60,000 nucleotides of DNA from NCBI GenBank assembly GCA_914767715.1, contig OU612073.1:8992001-9052000 (forward strand), written 5' to 3'. The notes beneath the pieces were generated by a model, which was not told the DNA's origin, did not search any database, and was given only the letters and a program-made list of their open reading frames with translations. The position numbers were made by a program, and so were the translations under genes. Below, in pieces: positions 37,215 to 50,454 of this stretch (within the stretch, counting starts at the first letter, position 1; the number at the start of each line of letters is the position of its first letter). Source of the stretch: Membranipora membranacea (lineage: Eukaryota; Bryozoa; Gymnolaemata; Cheilostomatida; Membraniporidae).

Positions 37215-38251
37215 GTATATGTGCCTTTTATAGTGATTAGCTTTGGAATCATAGAAATTTCTATAAAGCTGATTTGAATCATTGCTATTTCTATTGAGCC
37301 AGTTTTTTGCCCAGGCACTCAGGCTAAAATGATTCGCTCAGGTATGACTGCCTCTATTAGATATTAGCCTTTGAACCATATATACCATCTATTTGAGCAA
37401 ATTTTAACCATTGGAATTTCTATTAAAGCAGATAATTTTACACATATTGCCCAGGCACTTAGGCTTTATTAAGTTGCTCTAAGGAGTGATTGAGGATTGC
37501 ACATAGACAAAACTGTCTATTGGATTGAATAAAAATGGCTAGAAAAAGCCAAAAACCTGTGCTGGCTGTTGCAAGTTTTCTATGCCATAGCATCAACTGC
37601 TGGTTTTCATATTGCTCCCAAAGAGAAGATCAGGTATGAATCTAGTTAATTTGACAATAATTGAAGGTGGATGGGCAAAACTGTAGGTGTTTATTCTGTG
37701 CAAAAATAGGGCTCAGCTGCCACATAAGTTGTCAGAAGTCCCCTATGAGAGTTGCTTCATGGGCATTGCCATAAAACCACCTCCAAACCTATCGGCACTC
37801 CACTGGTTTTTTATCTCTCACACAATGAACCATATTATAATATCATGTGATTATGGAATGATACTTACCTAATATGTATATCATTTCCATTGTTAGTGGC
37901 TGACACTGATAGTGTTAGATGGTAGACAATATCGTTGTGAAGGTAAGCCCAAGCAAAATTAACCATATTCCGCATAATAAGTTTTTGAGGCTGACGCTAC
38001 AAGACCAAAGCGAAAACATTAATATGCAAATAATTTAAATACTATTTGATCATCATTTTTGTGTAACTCCTACGCATGTACGAAGAAGACTGTCAACTCT
38101 CTGTGGACATTAGTGGAGGGAGAGGTGGTTCGGCAGGTCATAAATTGTGATAAATTTATATATAACAGGGAGTTGTCCTAACTTGCTCCAGCAAGAAAAT
38201 GAAAAATAATCTAACTCACTAAACCCTACTTCCAGTCGAGTATACAACTAG

Positions 38252-40271
38252 CAGTGGTACTTTTGTACAGTGAGTAAGTGGAGCTCAGCTCCACTTGGTT
38301 ATAAACACCCTTCGTGAAATGGAGCTGAGCTCCACTTCAATTTTTTTTATTCCCTGGATAAGCAGGGCTCTCAGCCTGGGAGGATTCGAAACCTGAGTTT
38401 TGATATTAGCATGTCGCATAGTGGTAAGGTGTAAAACGCCCTGAGCATAAACAGCTGAGGGTACGTCTGAGATGGCACCGAAATATTAGCGGGTGAAACA
38501 CCTGAGATTTGAAGATTATGTGCAAAGAATAGCTGGCAAAGCAAGTCAAAGAATGTATGTTGTTAACCAAATTTTGCATCTAAGTTCAAAGCCATTAGCT
38601 TTCATGATGTTCAAGAGTTGTGTAGTTTCCCTCTTTATGTCTTTATTGTCTGCCTGTTTTGCACACGAGCATATGTACCATTTAATTTAATTGTTAAAGA
38701 CAACTCCTTGATCACATCATACACAATTTTCTAAAGCGATGCCCTCAAATGCAAGTTCCATACTCTAGTAGCAAGTTCCTTTATTGACAAAGTATATGCA
38801 TCCTTTACTCGCAACATTTCATGTTTGTGATAGCAAGTAAATCAATAAAGACCTAGAGCATTTCTTGTAAACATAAAATCGTAAATAATTTTAGATTTGA
38901 TCCAGATGAACCATCGCCACAGGTGAAAGTGAATTCCCATGATGTTAAAATATGATGTTTGTAAAAGTATTGATTTAAAGGCGCCAGGGTAAAAGGCATA
39001 ATTAATGTAATGTGATGCTTTTGAAATCATTGCCTGGATTTATCCGGTTCACCTGCAAAATCACTTTTTTAACATGTCTAAAATTCCAATTTCTATTTAG
39101 CCATAATAATCTCTTTCGCAAATCTCTGGGATTGGCAGTTCAATAAGAGCATAGCTTCTCACAAATGAAATCAAATACCCACAACAAATACCACACATTA
39201 TTCTCATGCAAAAGTTTGATGTTATCTTTATTATTCATCTCAGTTGGGGTATAAAAGTGTTGATATTCTATAACGCTTAGAAATCATTGTTTGATCATTG
39301 ATTTAGAAATGACTTGAATAGGCAGCGCAGTGAGAGTATTATTACAGTGAGTGCAGTGAGAGGCATTATTAGTATAGGCGGTGCAATAATTGAATCGAGG
39401 CGCCAGGGTAGAAAGGCATAATTAATGTAATGTGATGCTGTTGAAATCATTGCCTTGATTTATCCGGTTCACCTGCAAAATCACTTTTTTAACATGTCTA
39501 AAATTCCAATTTCTATTTAGCCATAATAATCTCTTGGGATCTTTGGGATCATTGTTTGATCATTGATTTAGAAATGACTTGAATAGGCAGTGAGAGTATT
39601 ATTACAGTGGGTGCAGTGAGAGGCATTATTAGTATAGGCAGTGCAGTATTATTTACATAGCTTATCACAACTAGAATCTAATACTGGATCATTCATTAAT
39701 AATATGGCATAAATTATTGTAAGGCAACATTTAGCATCGTTTATATATTATTCATCTCTGCCAACGAGCAAAATCTGAGTTTTAGCTTACATTCTAAAAT
39801 CCCCTGAGTAGCCTGAGTTGAACCCAAACATCTGAGTAACTCGGGCTAAACCTGAGTGGTTGAGAGCCCTGTCGAAAACAATGGGGAGTAAACTGTTCTC
39901 ATGCTGGAGCCATATTAATAGATGGTAAATACATTAATATTTGAGTGTTGGCTATGTGTTGTCAGTCCAGAAAAGTTATTTCTGCAACCGCCAATGGCAA
40001 GAAAATAGAGTATAAAAGCAGAAGCATCTACAACCAATTATATCTGTTGCTGGGAAATGGGGATATCTGGCTCCCTCTGGCATACCTATCAAAGACAGGT
40101 GATGTCAGAGGATATTGGCTAACAATAAAGCTGCCCATTGGCAACCTCTACAGAAGGTTGCTGGCTAAACCTTGCTGGCTAAACCTTGCCGGCTGGGAGG
40201 ATTGATTGATGAATTAAAAATTATAAATAAGTAAGAGCTCCACTTCATTATCCCTTACAAAAGTACCACTG
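38252..40271. mobile_element. hAT-like element with nested second element, 2020 bp
   Basis: Ends CAGTGGTACTTTTGTA and TACAAAAGTACCACTG are perfect 16-bp inverted repeats. Exact 8-bp target duplications ACAACTAG flank it (38244-38251 and 40272-40279). The matching site in unit 1 has a single ACAACTAG at 11864-11871. Subterminal palindromes GTGGAGCTCAGCTCCAC lie near 38,280-38,335. Most of the interior is another element (38,363-39,871). No transposase frame. Confidence 0.92.
38363..39871. mobile_element. Second copy of the CAGGGCTCTC hAT-like element, nested and rearranged
   Basis: Starts CAGGGCTCTCAGCC and ends GGTTGAGAGCCCTG, like 31,982-33,328, and carries the same RT-like relic. A block of about 135 bases (about 38,980-39,115) is repeated at about 39,399-39,535, and an ATTATTACAGTG/GTGCAGTGAGAGGC stretch is also duplicated. 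I see no target duplication at its borders, so it may have been captured by recombination. Confidence 0.75.
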
Positions 40272-41127
40272 ACAACTAGTAGAGAGCAATGACAGTAAAC
40301 ATTTAATGATTTAACAGTATGTCAAAGGTGTGGGATTTTACAACAGCAATAGGGTTCATCAAATGAAAAAACTTGGACACTTGCTCAATTATCAAAGAGT
40401 TGTGATTTTTTCAATTGACGTTTTTTGTTTCCATCTAATCGCCAAAAGCCACTCTCTCGTAATGTTTTTCCCATAAGAAAACATCAAGAATGTCTTCCTT
40501 TCGTTTTGTATCATATAGTATCGTATAGTATAGTAGAGTCCTGTATTACCAGAGATTTTTAGACCATCTAGGCAAAGAACACAGCATGGCTCGACCACAC
40601 AAATATGTTCAATTAAGAGATCCCTTGGTGGGTCATTCATTTACTTGTCCTTCTCGCTTTTCGTGTTATTATGTAGATTCAAAATGTTTTTCCCAAAATA
40701 TATCATCAACATAGTCTTGGGTAAGAAATACAACCACATTTTATTCATTCTAGCCCTACCAGCAGCAACTGAAGGTAGGGGAAATTGGCGTTTGAGTTAT
40801 TTAACCAATACTGCATGTTGCATGTCTAGGTTGAAAGCAGCTTTATTGATAAATTAATGTATATAACGCATAATATTATTCCTTAAAAATGAAGTTAAAG
40901 TAAAAAAATCATCAGCCAGGAACAAGAAGCTTAGGACAGCACTAGTCATGTGATGTACTATTGCATGTATGTCTCTGACCAATAGCGTGCGAATTGATTT
41001 TTGTAGCTTGAGAACCATCAGAAGGAATTCAGTGTGACGACTTGATTATGGGTGGGCATACTGTAGGTTCTCATATATAGACTCTAACAATCAGAGATAC
41101 ACAGGCTAACGATGAAGTCAGTGGGGA

Positions 41128-44100
41128 TCAGGACTGCTTGCACATTCCGCTAGCTTTAGAGAACTTGATGACATACTCAGGATATGCTGCTGCATCGTGG
41201 TAAACGACAAATATACTTGGATTCACAGTGTCATTGACTGTAGAGTGAAAACCGTCACCTAGATCTTTCCTTGTCATACTGCTGTTGCCTAGGCGGTATC
41301 TTCCAGTTACGACTTTAGCCATAATCATGTACTTTACTTTGTTATCTGTGGCGTATTTCATGGAATACTCAGATGTAGTGGCAAAATATGAGCCTTGTCC
41401 GTAAGCTACAGCTACAAAATAGTAAAACACATGTAGAAGGCAGCACCCAACAAATATGTGAATCATTGATAGAAGGCCGAATACACGCCATATGCACCAT
41501 CAAAATAAATTCTTGGCTTTTTGTTCTATACTGATATGAGAAAAGCTCAAGTGTTTGCAGAGGCAGAACATGATTATTTCATTGACAAACATTTATCAAG
41601 TAGTTGTCTACTCTTCTTCATTGGGCAAGCAACTCATCAAATAATTTCTTTTACATGGCAAGGCTGATTCATACACCTAGGCTGTTACTCAACACTGATA
41701 TTGAGATTACACTATTATGATGTGTAAGGTTAGAGTCAATTTAGTATGGGTACCTAACATGTATCGTCACACGTTAACACCCTGATGTAACTCATGAATC
41801 ATTTCACCCTCTATCCATCAGAGATAAACATACAACAGTATATCACGTGATCTTTGTGTTGTTACTCTCCAACAAATTGCCAAAAGAATAAGACATACAT
41901 ACCATTTCTACCAGCAAAACTTCTGTTGAATTCACTTTTGCATATCTTGTCAACTGTGCTCAAATCAGTCCCATGCCAAAGACTACGCTCTGCCACAATG
42001 GAGTCATGTACTTCCAGTTTTACCCGTTCCCTTTGACTTTGATACTGAAGATAGAGGTGTTCATTCTGTATACGAGATATCTAAAATTATTGAATTATAA
42101 TCAAAATATTTTAAAATCTGTATAATTTCTGACCTGTTGATAGAAAAGCCAGATAGAGTCAAAGGAACGGAATCAAGCAGTGCTAATGTTATTCTGCTCT
42201 GCAAGCAAAGTAACATAATGTGGGTTGAAAATGGTTTAAAATCCCAATTTCAGTATCTATCCCAAGACTGAGAAACAAAGGTGTCTTAAGGGCACGGTCG
42301 CCATATTCGGCGCCAAGTTGCTCTCAGTTTGCAGGCAGGTTGGAGCACACCTAGGGAATCAAGTGAGCACAGAAGTCAGCAGATTTCAGCGCGATTCAAA
42401 CCCAAGACCTCCAACACTGGCGCATTAGAGGACAGACACTCTGACCAACTGAGCCACATTTTACTCTTGATTTGGCTAATAATCACTCGTTATCACATGT
42501 GTCCCTTATCATTTATTTTTTTGTTGAGTGATGGAATATAAACCGGGCAGAGATTAGTGTAGAACCTTCCAACGAGTGACTGCAACTTGGATGTTGCATC
42601 CAACTGCAGTTACATCTTATCTTTTGAGAACTTAATTTGGCAATGGTAAATAAGTCAGTTCCATTTTTATCTACTCTGTTATACAGTAGTACCTCATTGA
42701 TCTTTATCCCTCCACCAGACGATTGGAGAAAAGCATTTGAGACATCTGTGTACTCCGCAGTATCAGTCTGAGGGTTCAGCTTTACTTCAGCGTAACCGGC
42801 CACCATCTTAGTTAGATCCCAGGTAAACGGTAACGAGCTTCTACCATTTGATTCTAAATAAATTATCAGATTGGAATTGTCCCCACACCTTGACAGAGTT
42901 GGAAACACTTGATCACTGGATCAGCACATGAGGTAATTCAACTATACTCATAAAATTGTATAACATTAGATAAAGTGACACCATTTTCTCTCATCAACTG
43001 GTTTTTTAGACAAAGGTATATTTGACCAAGACCCCTAATTTGTTCAGCTGCAAGGAAAATTACTCTTTGGCAGCATAAGAGGAGACATTTCCGCAAAAAA
43101 GTTTATTGATTTGTCTTCACGGGAGACCCCTTCTTGGGACCTTAACAGCCTACCTACCTATGAATTGAAGAAGAGCTTGGTCAACAACGCCTCTCATGTA
43201 TTTAATGCCATCTTGTGATCCCTCTAAGTGTATATTATTGGTAGATATTTTTACTCTCACATCCAGTACATCCGCCTTCTCCTTGATCTGAGCTCGCTGT
43301 AAAGATATATGAAATGAGAATAGTACACCAGGTATGGACCTGATGTATAATATATTGACAGTTTGAAAGAGAGAAAATGCTGGAAAGAATTGGTCAGACT
43401 TCATTGAATTACAAAAATTAATCAAACTGGTATTACCAGTGATAAGCTAGATTTTAAAATATTATTTTTGCTATCCGAGGGTAAAAAGAATTCTAGTTGG
43501 GAAGCCGCATGCTAAAATGTGGCTCATTTCTGTAGTCTGTAGTGCTTTTATGTCAAGAATCATCATGTCGTTCATACGCTTATTATTGTTACACAAAGTT
43601 GTTTACCTTGCAGCTGTCAAAGCAATTATCTTGTGGTTTGCATTTATGCTGTTTTTGCCCATTATCAACTTTATCTAGATAGTCAGTTAGCTTGTAGTGC
43701 GTGTACAATAAAGTAGCTCAAATATGCAGAGTTTGTGAATCGATGAACAGTGCGGATTATATCAGACAACAATACCGGATAATAATACTACAATTTCAGT
43801 CAAATCCTGAAATTCCAAGGTCTATTTGAATTTTTCTTTCCAAAAAGTTGCTTTGATGTAAAACAAAACGAGGATCCTTTGCAGAATGTTAAGCTAGTAC
43901 TCCATACTTAGTATTGACCACAAGGCTAATGGCAGTCTACAATCCTTTCCCACAACCTCAATTGTTACATTACCTGCAGGGCAGAGAGTTTAGGGATCCA
44001 TTTCTTCTGTGGGGAGTTGCTCCAATCATCTTCAAGAATCAGTTTCTTCAGTTCCTGCCTCAGGCTCAAAACTGCCTCCTCGACATCAGACGATTGGAAA

Positions 44101-47100
44101 CCAAGAAATCTGATACGTTTGATATCACTTGTTTTCAACCTCTGTGCTGGACTCTCCGCAATATTTTGATATGTCTGTATCCCAGTGCTGGGAGGTTGGC
44201 CCATGGCACCAGAGACTCGATCCAGTTTCCTGCTAAATTCCTAGAACAATAAAACGTCGGTACTAAAAATCTTCATATACCAGAGACCAACATTATAAAT
44301 AATTGTCGTTACTATTGCATTAGATTCTTTATTCGTTCAGGAGGTGAAAGGGAGCGGGTAGAAATAGTATGGGGCAGTTATAAGGATGAGGGAGTGTCCA
44401 TTAGACAAATGCAAATTGCTCATCACACCATCAGACATTCTCAAATCTGAACAGCGTCAATGATCAACGTCGGCATTGTTTCTAAAGTTGTAGCTCTTAA
44501 TGAACGGAGCTTAGGGGGAAATGAGGAAAGGGACACAAGACATACCTGATAGCATAGCTCATCATCAAAGTAAACAACTATATACACCTTCTGAATGGTA
44601 GTATGACGGTTCGTCTCAAGATAACTTGTAATACCATCAATCATAGCATCGGCAACATCCACCGCTGCATACTTCAAGCCTCCTGTGCCGACCGCTGGGA
44701 ATGCAACAGTTTGCACTCGATTGGCAGCAAAAGATCTCATTGCAGACACTATTTGCTCTCTCAAATACTACAAGAAAATCATATGTAGACTATCATAATA
44801 TGCTCTAACTATGCTCTACTCATCATTTTGATAGCGCACTCCCTTACCTTTCCTACAGTTACATTTTATGAGTTATCGAAAGAAGAGAGGATTTAGAAAG
44901 AATAAGATCCCGCTTTGCATTTACCGTTTAAGAAATGTCGCTTTTAACCCATTGATCGCTTTTTGAGGGCTATTTGGAGTTAAAGGATGGTTCTGAAGAA
45001 ATCAGTTCATCAATTAGCTAAATAGAAATAGAACTATTGACTTTAGTCTAAGTGCTCAGACAGCTGCATTGCGAGTTAGTAGCATTACATTATCAATTAC
45101 TCGATTTGATATTGTAATTCGATGCGGCCATCTGAGCACTTAGACTCTATTGACTATTGAATATGATAAGTTAGTTTGTACCTTTAAATGAGAGTTGTCC
45201 GCACTCTTGTCTGGCAGTCTACAGAAGTACACAAAAGTAAATCCAATGGTTGTTTGAATTCGCTGTAAACCTTCCTGAAATGATCTGGTTGAAGATGACA
45301 TTCTAGTGACAGACTTTTCAGTAGCACCTTGACTGCAAAACACGCCGTCGACCTTATTCTAAAGAAAAAATATGAACAATTACAATGCTTCATTTAATGT
45401 TTTAAATTTTCAGTTTTTACCAATCAAAATTGAATATTGTTACGTCATATAAATGTATATCATATCACAGTAATATCATGAGCTCCTTCCACTGACCCCT
45501 TGCCTTGAGAACCTACAATAAGCTGAAAAAATGTTTCAGACTCACCGTTTGAATGATAGCAGCAATATCTCCGATGACCACCTCGATCTTCCTTGCAGGT
45601 TCTCCTGTGCTTGTTCCAGTTGTAGACTGTACGCCATTGCTTGCATTGACAGGATACCTTGGCCGAGGCGGTGGTTTTGTGTTCGGAATGTCAAAAGAAG
45701 AAGAAATAGTTTTGGTCTTCTGACATATATCCCTCAATCTATTACGCCCTTCCTCAGTCACCAACCACCTTTGTTGCACTTTCCACGAGATCTCCATATT
45801 AGTCGAGCTTGTTTCATCTCTCATGGCTTCTAAGATTGTTTTTACATTCATAATGCTGGCAGTGTAGAGTGACGAAACAATGCATGTGGATCCAGCAACT
45901 TCTAGCGTTACCAGGTTATCATCTGAAGATTCACAGATCAACTCTATGTGTTCTTTGTATTCGGTGAGAAGGTTTCGGAAATCTTCTGTGAGTGTGACTG
46001 TGGAAGAGGAAGGTTCTGTTGGGGCAAAGAAATCCTTTAGGGATTGCAGAACAGAATGAAAAGCATCCTTGTCTTTGACAGCAAAGAAAATCTTTGATGA
46101 ATCTGCGTTATAACCGATGTGTAGGGTAGAATGGTTTGCAGTAAGTTGTTCTTTGTACGGTCGCCATTTCTCAGCTGAAATAACACTCTGCTTCTGTTCT
46201 GCTGTCAGTTTGCCGGCTTCAGGGTACTCCCCTCCAGCTATAAGCCCACATATAGCTTCCTCTGCTTTGTACACTCTGGGTCTGCTGTCTCCACACAGCC
46301 AGAGCTTTTGCTCCCTGATATCCCAACCAACTCTTACCTGTGCTCGTTTTATTGCGTCCAGGATTTCCTTGTATTTCACTTTGCTCAGGCAGTTAATAAA
46401 TTCACTGGATCTTTCTACCGCTTTGATATAAAGATTGTCTAGATAAGTCTTGGCCTTCTCAATGGCCCTGGAAACAGGCTGTTTGCTACCTAGGATTGTT
46501 AAACAGCTTCTATGAACGTCAACACTGATATTAACGTTCAACTCATCTTCAGTTTTCTTTACAAAGTTGGATAGAGTGGCTCGTAGAAATGCAAGCTTTT
46601 CAGTGTCTATGTTCTCCAACCTCTCGGTGGTTTGAAAATGCCCAGATGGCGCTATATGTGTGTTTGGCAGAATCGGATTTGTACCTGGATAAACTTCTGC
46701 CTGTTGTCTTTGGGTCGGTTCTGCATCCCCAGGCCCATGTCTACGTCTACGTACTCCTTTGTTGTGCTGGTGTTGCTGTGGCTGCGCTGAGTCCATATGT
46801 GCGATATGTTCGTGCGACTTTGGTTGTGAATCTGCTTCTTTTGATGTATATGGTGTGGGTTGCTGTATGTCAGTTCTGGTCAACTCAACCATAGCCAGCA
46901 GAATATCGAGCCCTTTCTCAATTGTTTCGGCATCTTTGCTATAAACAAATAGCTTCGAGGTCTTTAGATAAACAGCCCACCCAATACATAAATGACTGGC
47001 TTTAAGCCGCTGAATGATGACTCCCACTTTGGCATGCTTGAGCTTCGTCAGTTCTTGTTTCGGAAGACGGTACCACCTGAACATCCCTGGCTCTCTCTGT

Positions 47101-47333
47101 ATAGTTTTTCTGGCTTCTTTTACAGCATCAAATGATCCACGCAAAGTTAGAATATCCTCACCTTTGCAGTAGTCGAATTTGGCTGTGACGTCGTGATCCC
47201 GTTTCAGGCGACGCTCCATGCCAATGCCTTTTAAATATCTCACTTTGTCGGAAGTAAGTTTCTCACATTGTTCACTATCTCCTGTTTTGGTCTCACCATA
47301 TCTGCAAAATATATCATCGGGATCATAACTCAT
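41128..47333 (-). CDS. PARP14-like mono-ADP-ribosyltransferase, gene B' (8 coding exons)
   Basis: Exons, minus strand: 47333-45546, 45358-45182, 44767-44546, 44240-43974, 43296-43158, 42853-42693, 42080-41903 and 41411-41128. All have AG/GT borders and consistent phases, totalling 3216 bases (1071 residues). Exon 1 holds KH-like repeats with a His/Gln-rich linker around residues 170-230 and a segment strongly like gene A (RVGWDIREQKLWLCGDS). The macro domain starts IEVVIGDIAAI and continues through exons 2-3, with FPAVGTGGLKY in the second half. The ART domain has His954 (LWHGTD), Tyr986 (YGQGSYFA) and Ile1044 (NPSIFVVYHD): the H-Y-I triad of mono-ADP-ribosyltransferases, so it is probably active. 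The C-terminus ends in a Ser/Lys/Cys-containing tail absent from A. It lies head-to-head with the hnRNP-like gene, about 5.8 kb away. Confidence 0.88.
42283..42464 (-). repeat. tRNA-derived SINE in gene B' intron
   Basis: Orthologous copy of 13,848-14,029. The minus strand shows TGGCTCAGTTGGTCAGAG, closer to a true A box than the unit 1 copy, and the same B box and body. Confidence 0.8.
43531..43792. mobile_element. Probable solo LTR, 262 bp, in gene B' intron
   Basis: Begins TGTAGT and ends ACTACA, flanked by the exact 5-bp duplication ATTTC (43526-43530 and 43793-43797). The matching place in the B remnant has one ATTTC (15096-15100) and no insertion. It contains an AATAAA signal near 43,708. 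TG...CA ends, a 5-bp duplication and small size fit a solo LTR. Confidence 0.8.
45043..45146. mobile_element. 104-bp Mutator-like MITE in gene B' intron
   Basis: TIR AGTCTAAGTGCTCAGA pairs with TCTGAGCACTTAGACT, and CTATTGACT (9 bp) flanks both sides (45034-45042 and 45147-45155). It belongs to the same family as 34,523-34,625. The interior is AT-rich and non-coding. It lies between exons 2 and 3. Confidence 0.82.
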
Positions 47334-50300
47334 TCATATTAGCCACAAGAAGTTGGTCAGACAATGCCTTTTATCCCCTAGAACAAGTTCGATCCCTCTT
47401 TGGTAGCCGAGGGAAACATACCAAGCTGTGTATCAAGCGGACGCGGCGCAAGGGCTCAATACTCACTCCGCCATCACAGACTTGCTTCTTAAGTAAATAT
47501 TAGTGGTTGAGCGCTCCCGCTGTTAGGAACATCAAGTATATAATGTGCCATACTAGCTGCTGAAACTGTTACGAGTTGTGATATTGTGTAGGGTGCTGAA
47601 AAATTCCTATTTTGAGAAAAAAGAAGATTGGGCTGGCCCTAGAGTACGATGTTAGTAGCCAATGTGTTTGATTTGATTAGTAAGGTCAATCCACCCAACC
47701 AATAAGAGCCAAAGCATTGGCTAGGATGCATGGTGATCTCATGAAGTACTTCTGACTATGATTTGAAACTTAACGAGCAACTCGGCACAGAATTATGTGG
47801 TCACAGATAAGTACTATATTAAAATATTGCTCCACTAAACAGAATTTAGCAAGGTAATATACCGTAATTCAGTTTTGCTATTCCACACATCTACAAGCAA
47901 GTTCTCAGCCATATCTGATTCTATACAGGATGCGAGCCAGCAGAATTGAATGTACAACTAATTCACCGAGTGCAACGTCACGGACAGCAACAATCTGCAA
48001 AATAAAATTGTTCTAAACTAAATAACTTGAAAGTTCATATTAAGATTACTCTCATATCAAGGTTACTCAAAAACCAAAAAGGGGTCATCCAACCCGTTAT
48101 AAAGAGCAGCACAAGAGAACCCTGGCTCGCATTGCATCTTACCAATACCCGGCCTTAACGTCGCTTGGTGTTTTTATGCAAGTTACTTGTTGTACAAATG
48201 GTGTATTTAGGCCCTGGTCAATGACCTGTGGAAATATCGCCCGGCATTTCTTCTGTTCGAGCTCCCTGCACACAAAGCTGTCTTCAAATTCTTCAGAGAA
48301 AAATAGAGCAGTCTTCAATTTAAAACTCTCATCTTCAGAATAAATTCTTCAAAACAACCGGACTGGACAAAAAATTGCTGTTCATAAATACCTGTGAGAA
48401 CTGAGCCAACTGACCTTATCTTTTCTTCAATTTTAAAACACTCAATATCCAATCTTCAGTAAAGTATGCGGGGAGCCCCTCTGTTGCATTGTGGTAAATG
48501 GCATTTCTTTCCAATGGCACTTATGTCACGGAATCTATCCTACTAGTTTCGAAATGCGTGATTTGCCTTGTTTGCTCAAGCTACACATTTTCCATTGTGA
48601 TAAGGAAATTTACCTTAGGAAGATAAAAATGGTTTCATTGCACACCAATATTAGAACAGCAGATAAATGGGATTCAGATTTTATTCTTCGCCAAGATAAG
48701 GGCATGTCGTAATCTGGGAACTGATATCACCAACCTAGCAACTGGTTACGGGACAACACAATGATAACATAGCCACCTAAGCACATTTCGGAACACCCAT
48801 TTTAACAGATAAGGTTTTTGCACTACCAGCTACAATATCATATTTTTCCACAGATCAACAGCATAAACATATGGATTGGAACATTTGCATGCTTAGCAAT
48901 GGACTTAATGAATGAACCCACAGCAAGGTGTCAACGATGTTGATTCACTTAATTCTATCAAGAGCATCGTAGGCGTACAGTGACAATGGTGGGTCTAAGT
49001 ATTACTTAGTATATCTATCAAAATATATGTTAGTGTAACACAACTACTCTCCGCAATCATAAATTATCCGAATATCAATACAGCTAATAGCATACAATAC
49101 AGCTGGTATCATACAGCTAATATTGTCTTTTCTATGCCTTACCTCTTCTGTTGCCTCCGAAGGTACTCTAGATGAATTCTGAGGTAGCCTACAGCAACTT
49201 GAATGTAGAACCGCTGCTAACCAAATTGTTAACTCCTTGTTCTACTTAACAGTAAATCAATCTGCTATCAATCTGACAAAACCAAAACTGTGTACTTTGC
49301 TGAACTGAAATGAAATGACTACTGGCTTTGTGCATAAATTATATGCACCCGTCTCTTATTGAATAGTAAATCCCCTTAGCATTTCCTGGGAATCCCCTAA
49401 TATAGTCGGTCAACTATAGCTGATTGATAGCTTATAGAACTTATAGCTCATTGATAGCATGACTAGCCAATAAGCAACAATTATTATGTCATGAATTATG
49501 AAGTTAGCAGAAGGACGCTGTATTTTGGAAATCCCAGTTCATAGTGTCCAGTCGACCAGTGATGGTATTATGATGTTATGTCTTCATTCAGAGTTACCCT
49601 ATAAGCTTATATAATGTATGCTTCATCAAAAGGCCCTCACTCCTCAATTTGCAATTAGCTGGGTACCCCTACATCCTAGTCTAAAATGGCGAGGGGCTAA
49701 GCACGTGGGCATTAAATTGTCAAAATCAAGCAGCCAGCCTTTCATATTTTCAAATAGCCCTGTCATTCAAAAATATAATCAAATGAGCCGTATCTGTCAG
49801 TCTTAGTAGTATGATAATATTCAGATAATTGAAAGAACTACCTTAGGTGCTCCACCCATCATCTCATGTCACCAGCATAATAAAACATTAGAATTTTCAC
49901 ATAATATTTTCATTCAAAATAGCCTTATAGAACATATATTTCTTGTTATTCAATATTACATTCTTTGTACACATATGCCTTCAAAATAGGCCATTATTTT
50001 TAGTTCCTTCGTGTAATTTGAGGTTCATTATGACATGAAATAAAAGATTTAACTAACTAGCTATTAGCTGAACCTAACTATTCCCGAGCTATATCTTTCG
50101 AAAACATAATTGTAGATACATTGTCTGCAAAAAGAGGTGTGGTTGTTTTTACTTGTCTAATGATAAAATGAAATAGATAACTATTACAAATATCTGCATT
50201 ATTTTAATTTTACATATCTATTAGAAGATCAAATTTTATCATTGGTAAGATTCGAAGTTACCATACTGCAAAGAGACAGCGAGCATATATTAATTAAAGT

Positions 50301-50454
50301 GTGCAGGTAAGTCATGGCTCAGGTGGGTCTTTGTTTGCGTTTTTACCTATGAGCCTCATGAAAATAACAGTTGGGAATAAAATAAGTAATTGTATAAAAA
50401 AAACACCCGTCCTTTGATAGTCTCCATACCCTGCGATACCGTGTGAGATGTTGC

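Larger units (their letters stand above)
28586..37838. mobile_element. 9.2-kb inverted-repeat-bounded insertion between A' and B'
   Basis: The inserted block is 28,629-37,795. Its ends are about 600-bp imperfect inverted repeats (28,632-29,232 and 37,215-37,795). Both include GCAATGCCCATGAAGC and TTCTCTTTGGGAG, and the internal AACTTAATAAAGCC. A 43-bp direct repeat (28,586-28,628 and 37,796-37,838, two mismatches by eye) flanks it. That sequence is single-copy between genes A and B (about 10,776-10,818), so the block was inserted. No transposase or other long frame is visible inside, but several smaller elements are nested. It may be a decayed non-autonomous DNA transposon or foldback element. 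The 43-bp flank is too long for an ordinary target duplication. Confidence 0.75.

Noticed and set aside
28586-37838. Maverick/Polinton interpretation of the 9.2-kb block
   Set aside because: Long inverted ends fit, but no polymerase, integrase, protease or capsid-type frame is visible and the flanking duplication is 43 bp rather than about 6.
39945-40205. 86-codon plus-strand frame inside the 2-kb hAT-like element
   Set aside because: No resemblance to a hAT transposase or other family that I can recognise. It has a repeated LAKPCWLNLAG-like end from a local sequence repeat.
46117-46894. Plus-strand frames of about 100 codons opposite gene B'
   Set aside because: Shadows of B' exon 1. Cys-rich or hydrophobic appearance follows from the antisense codons.
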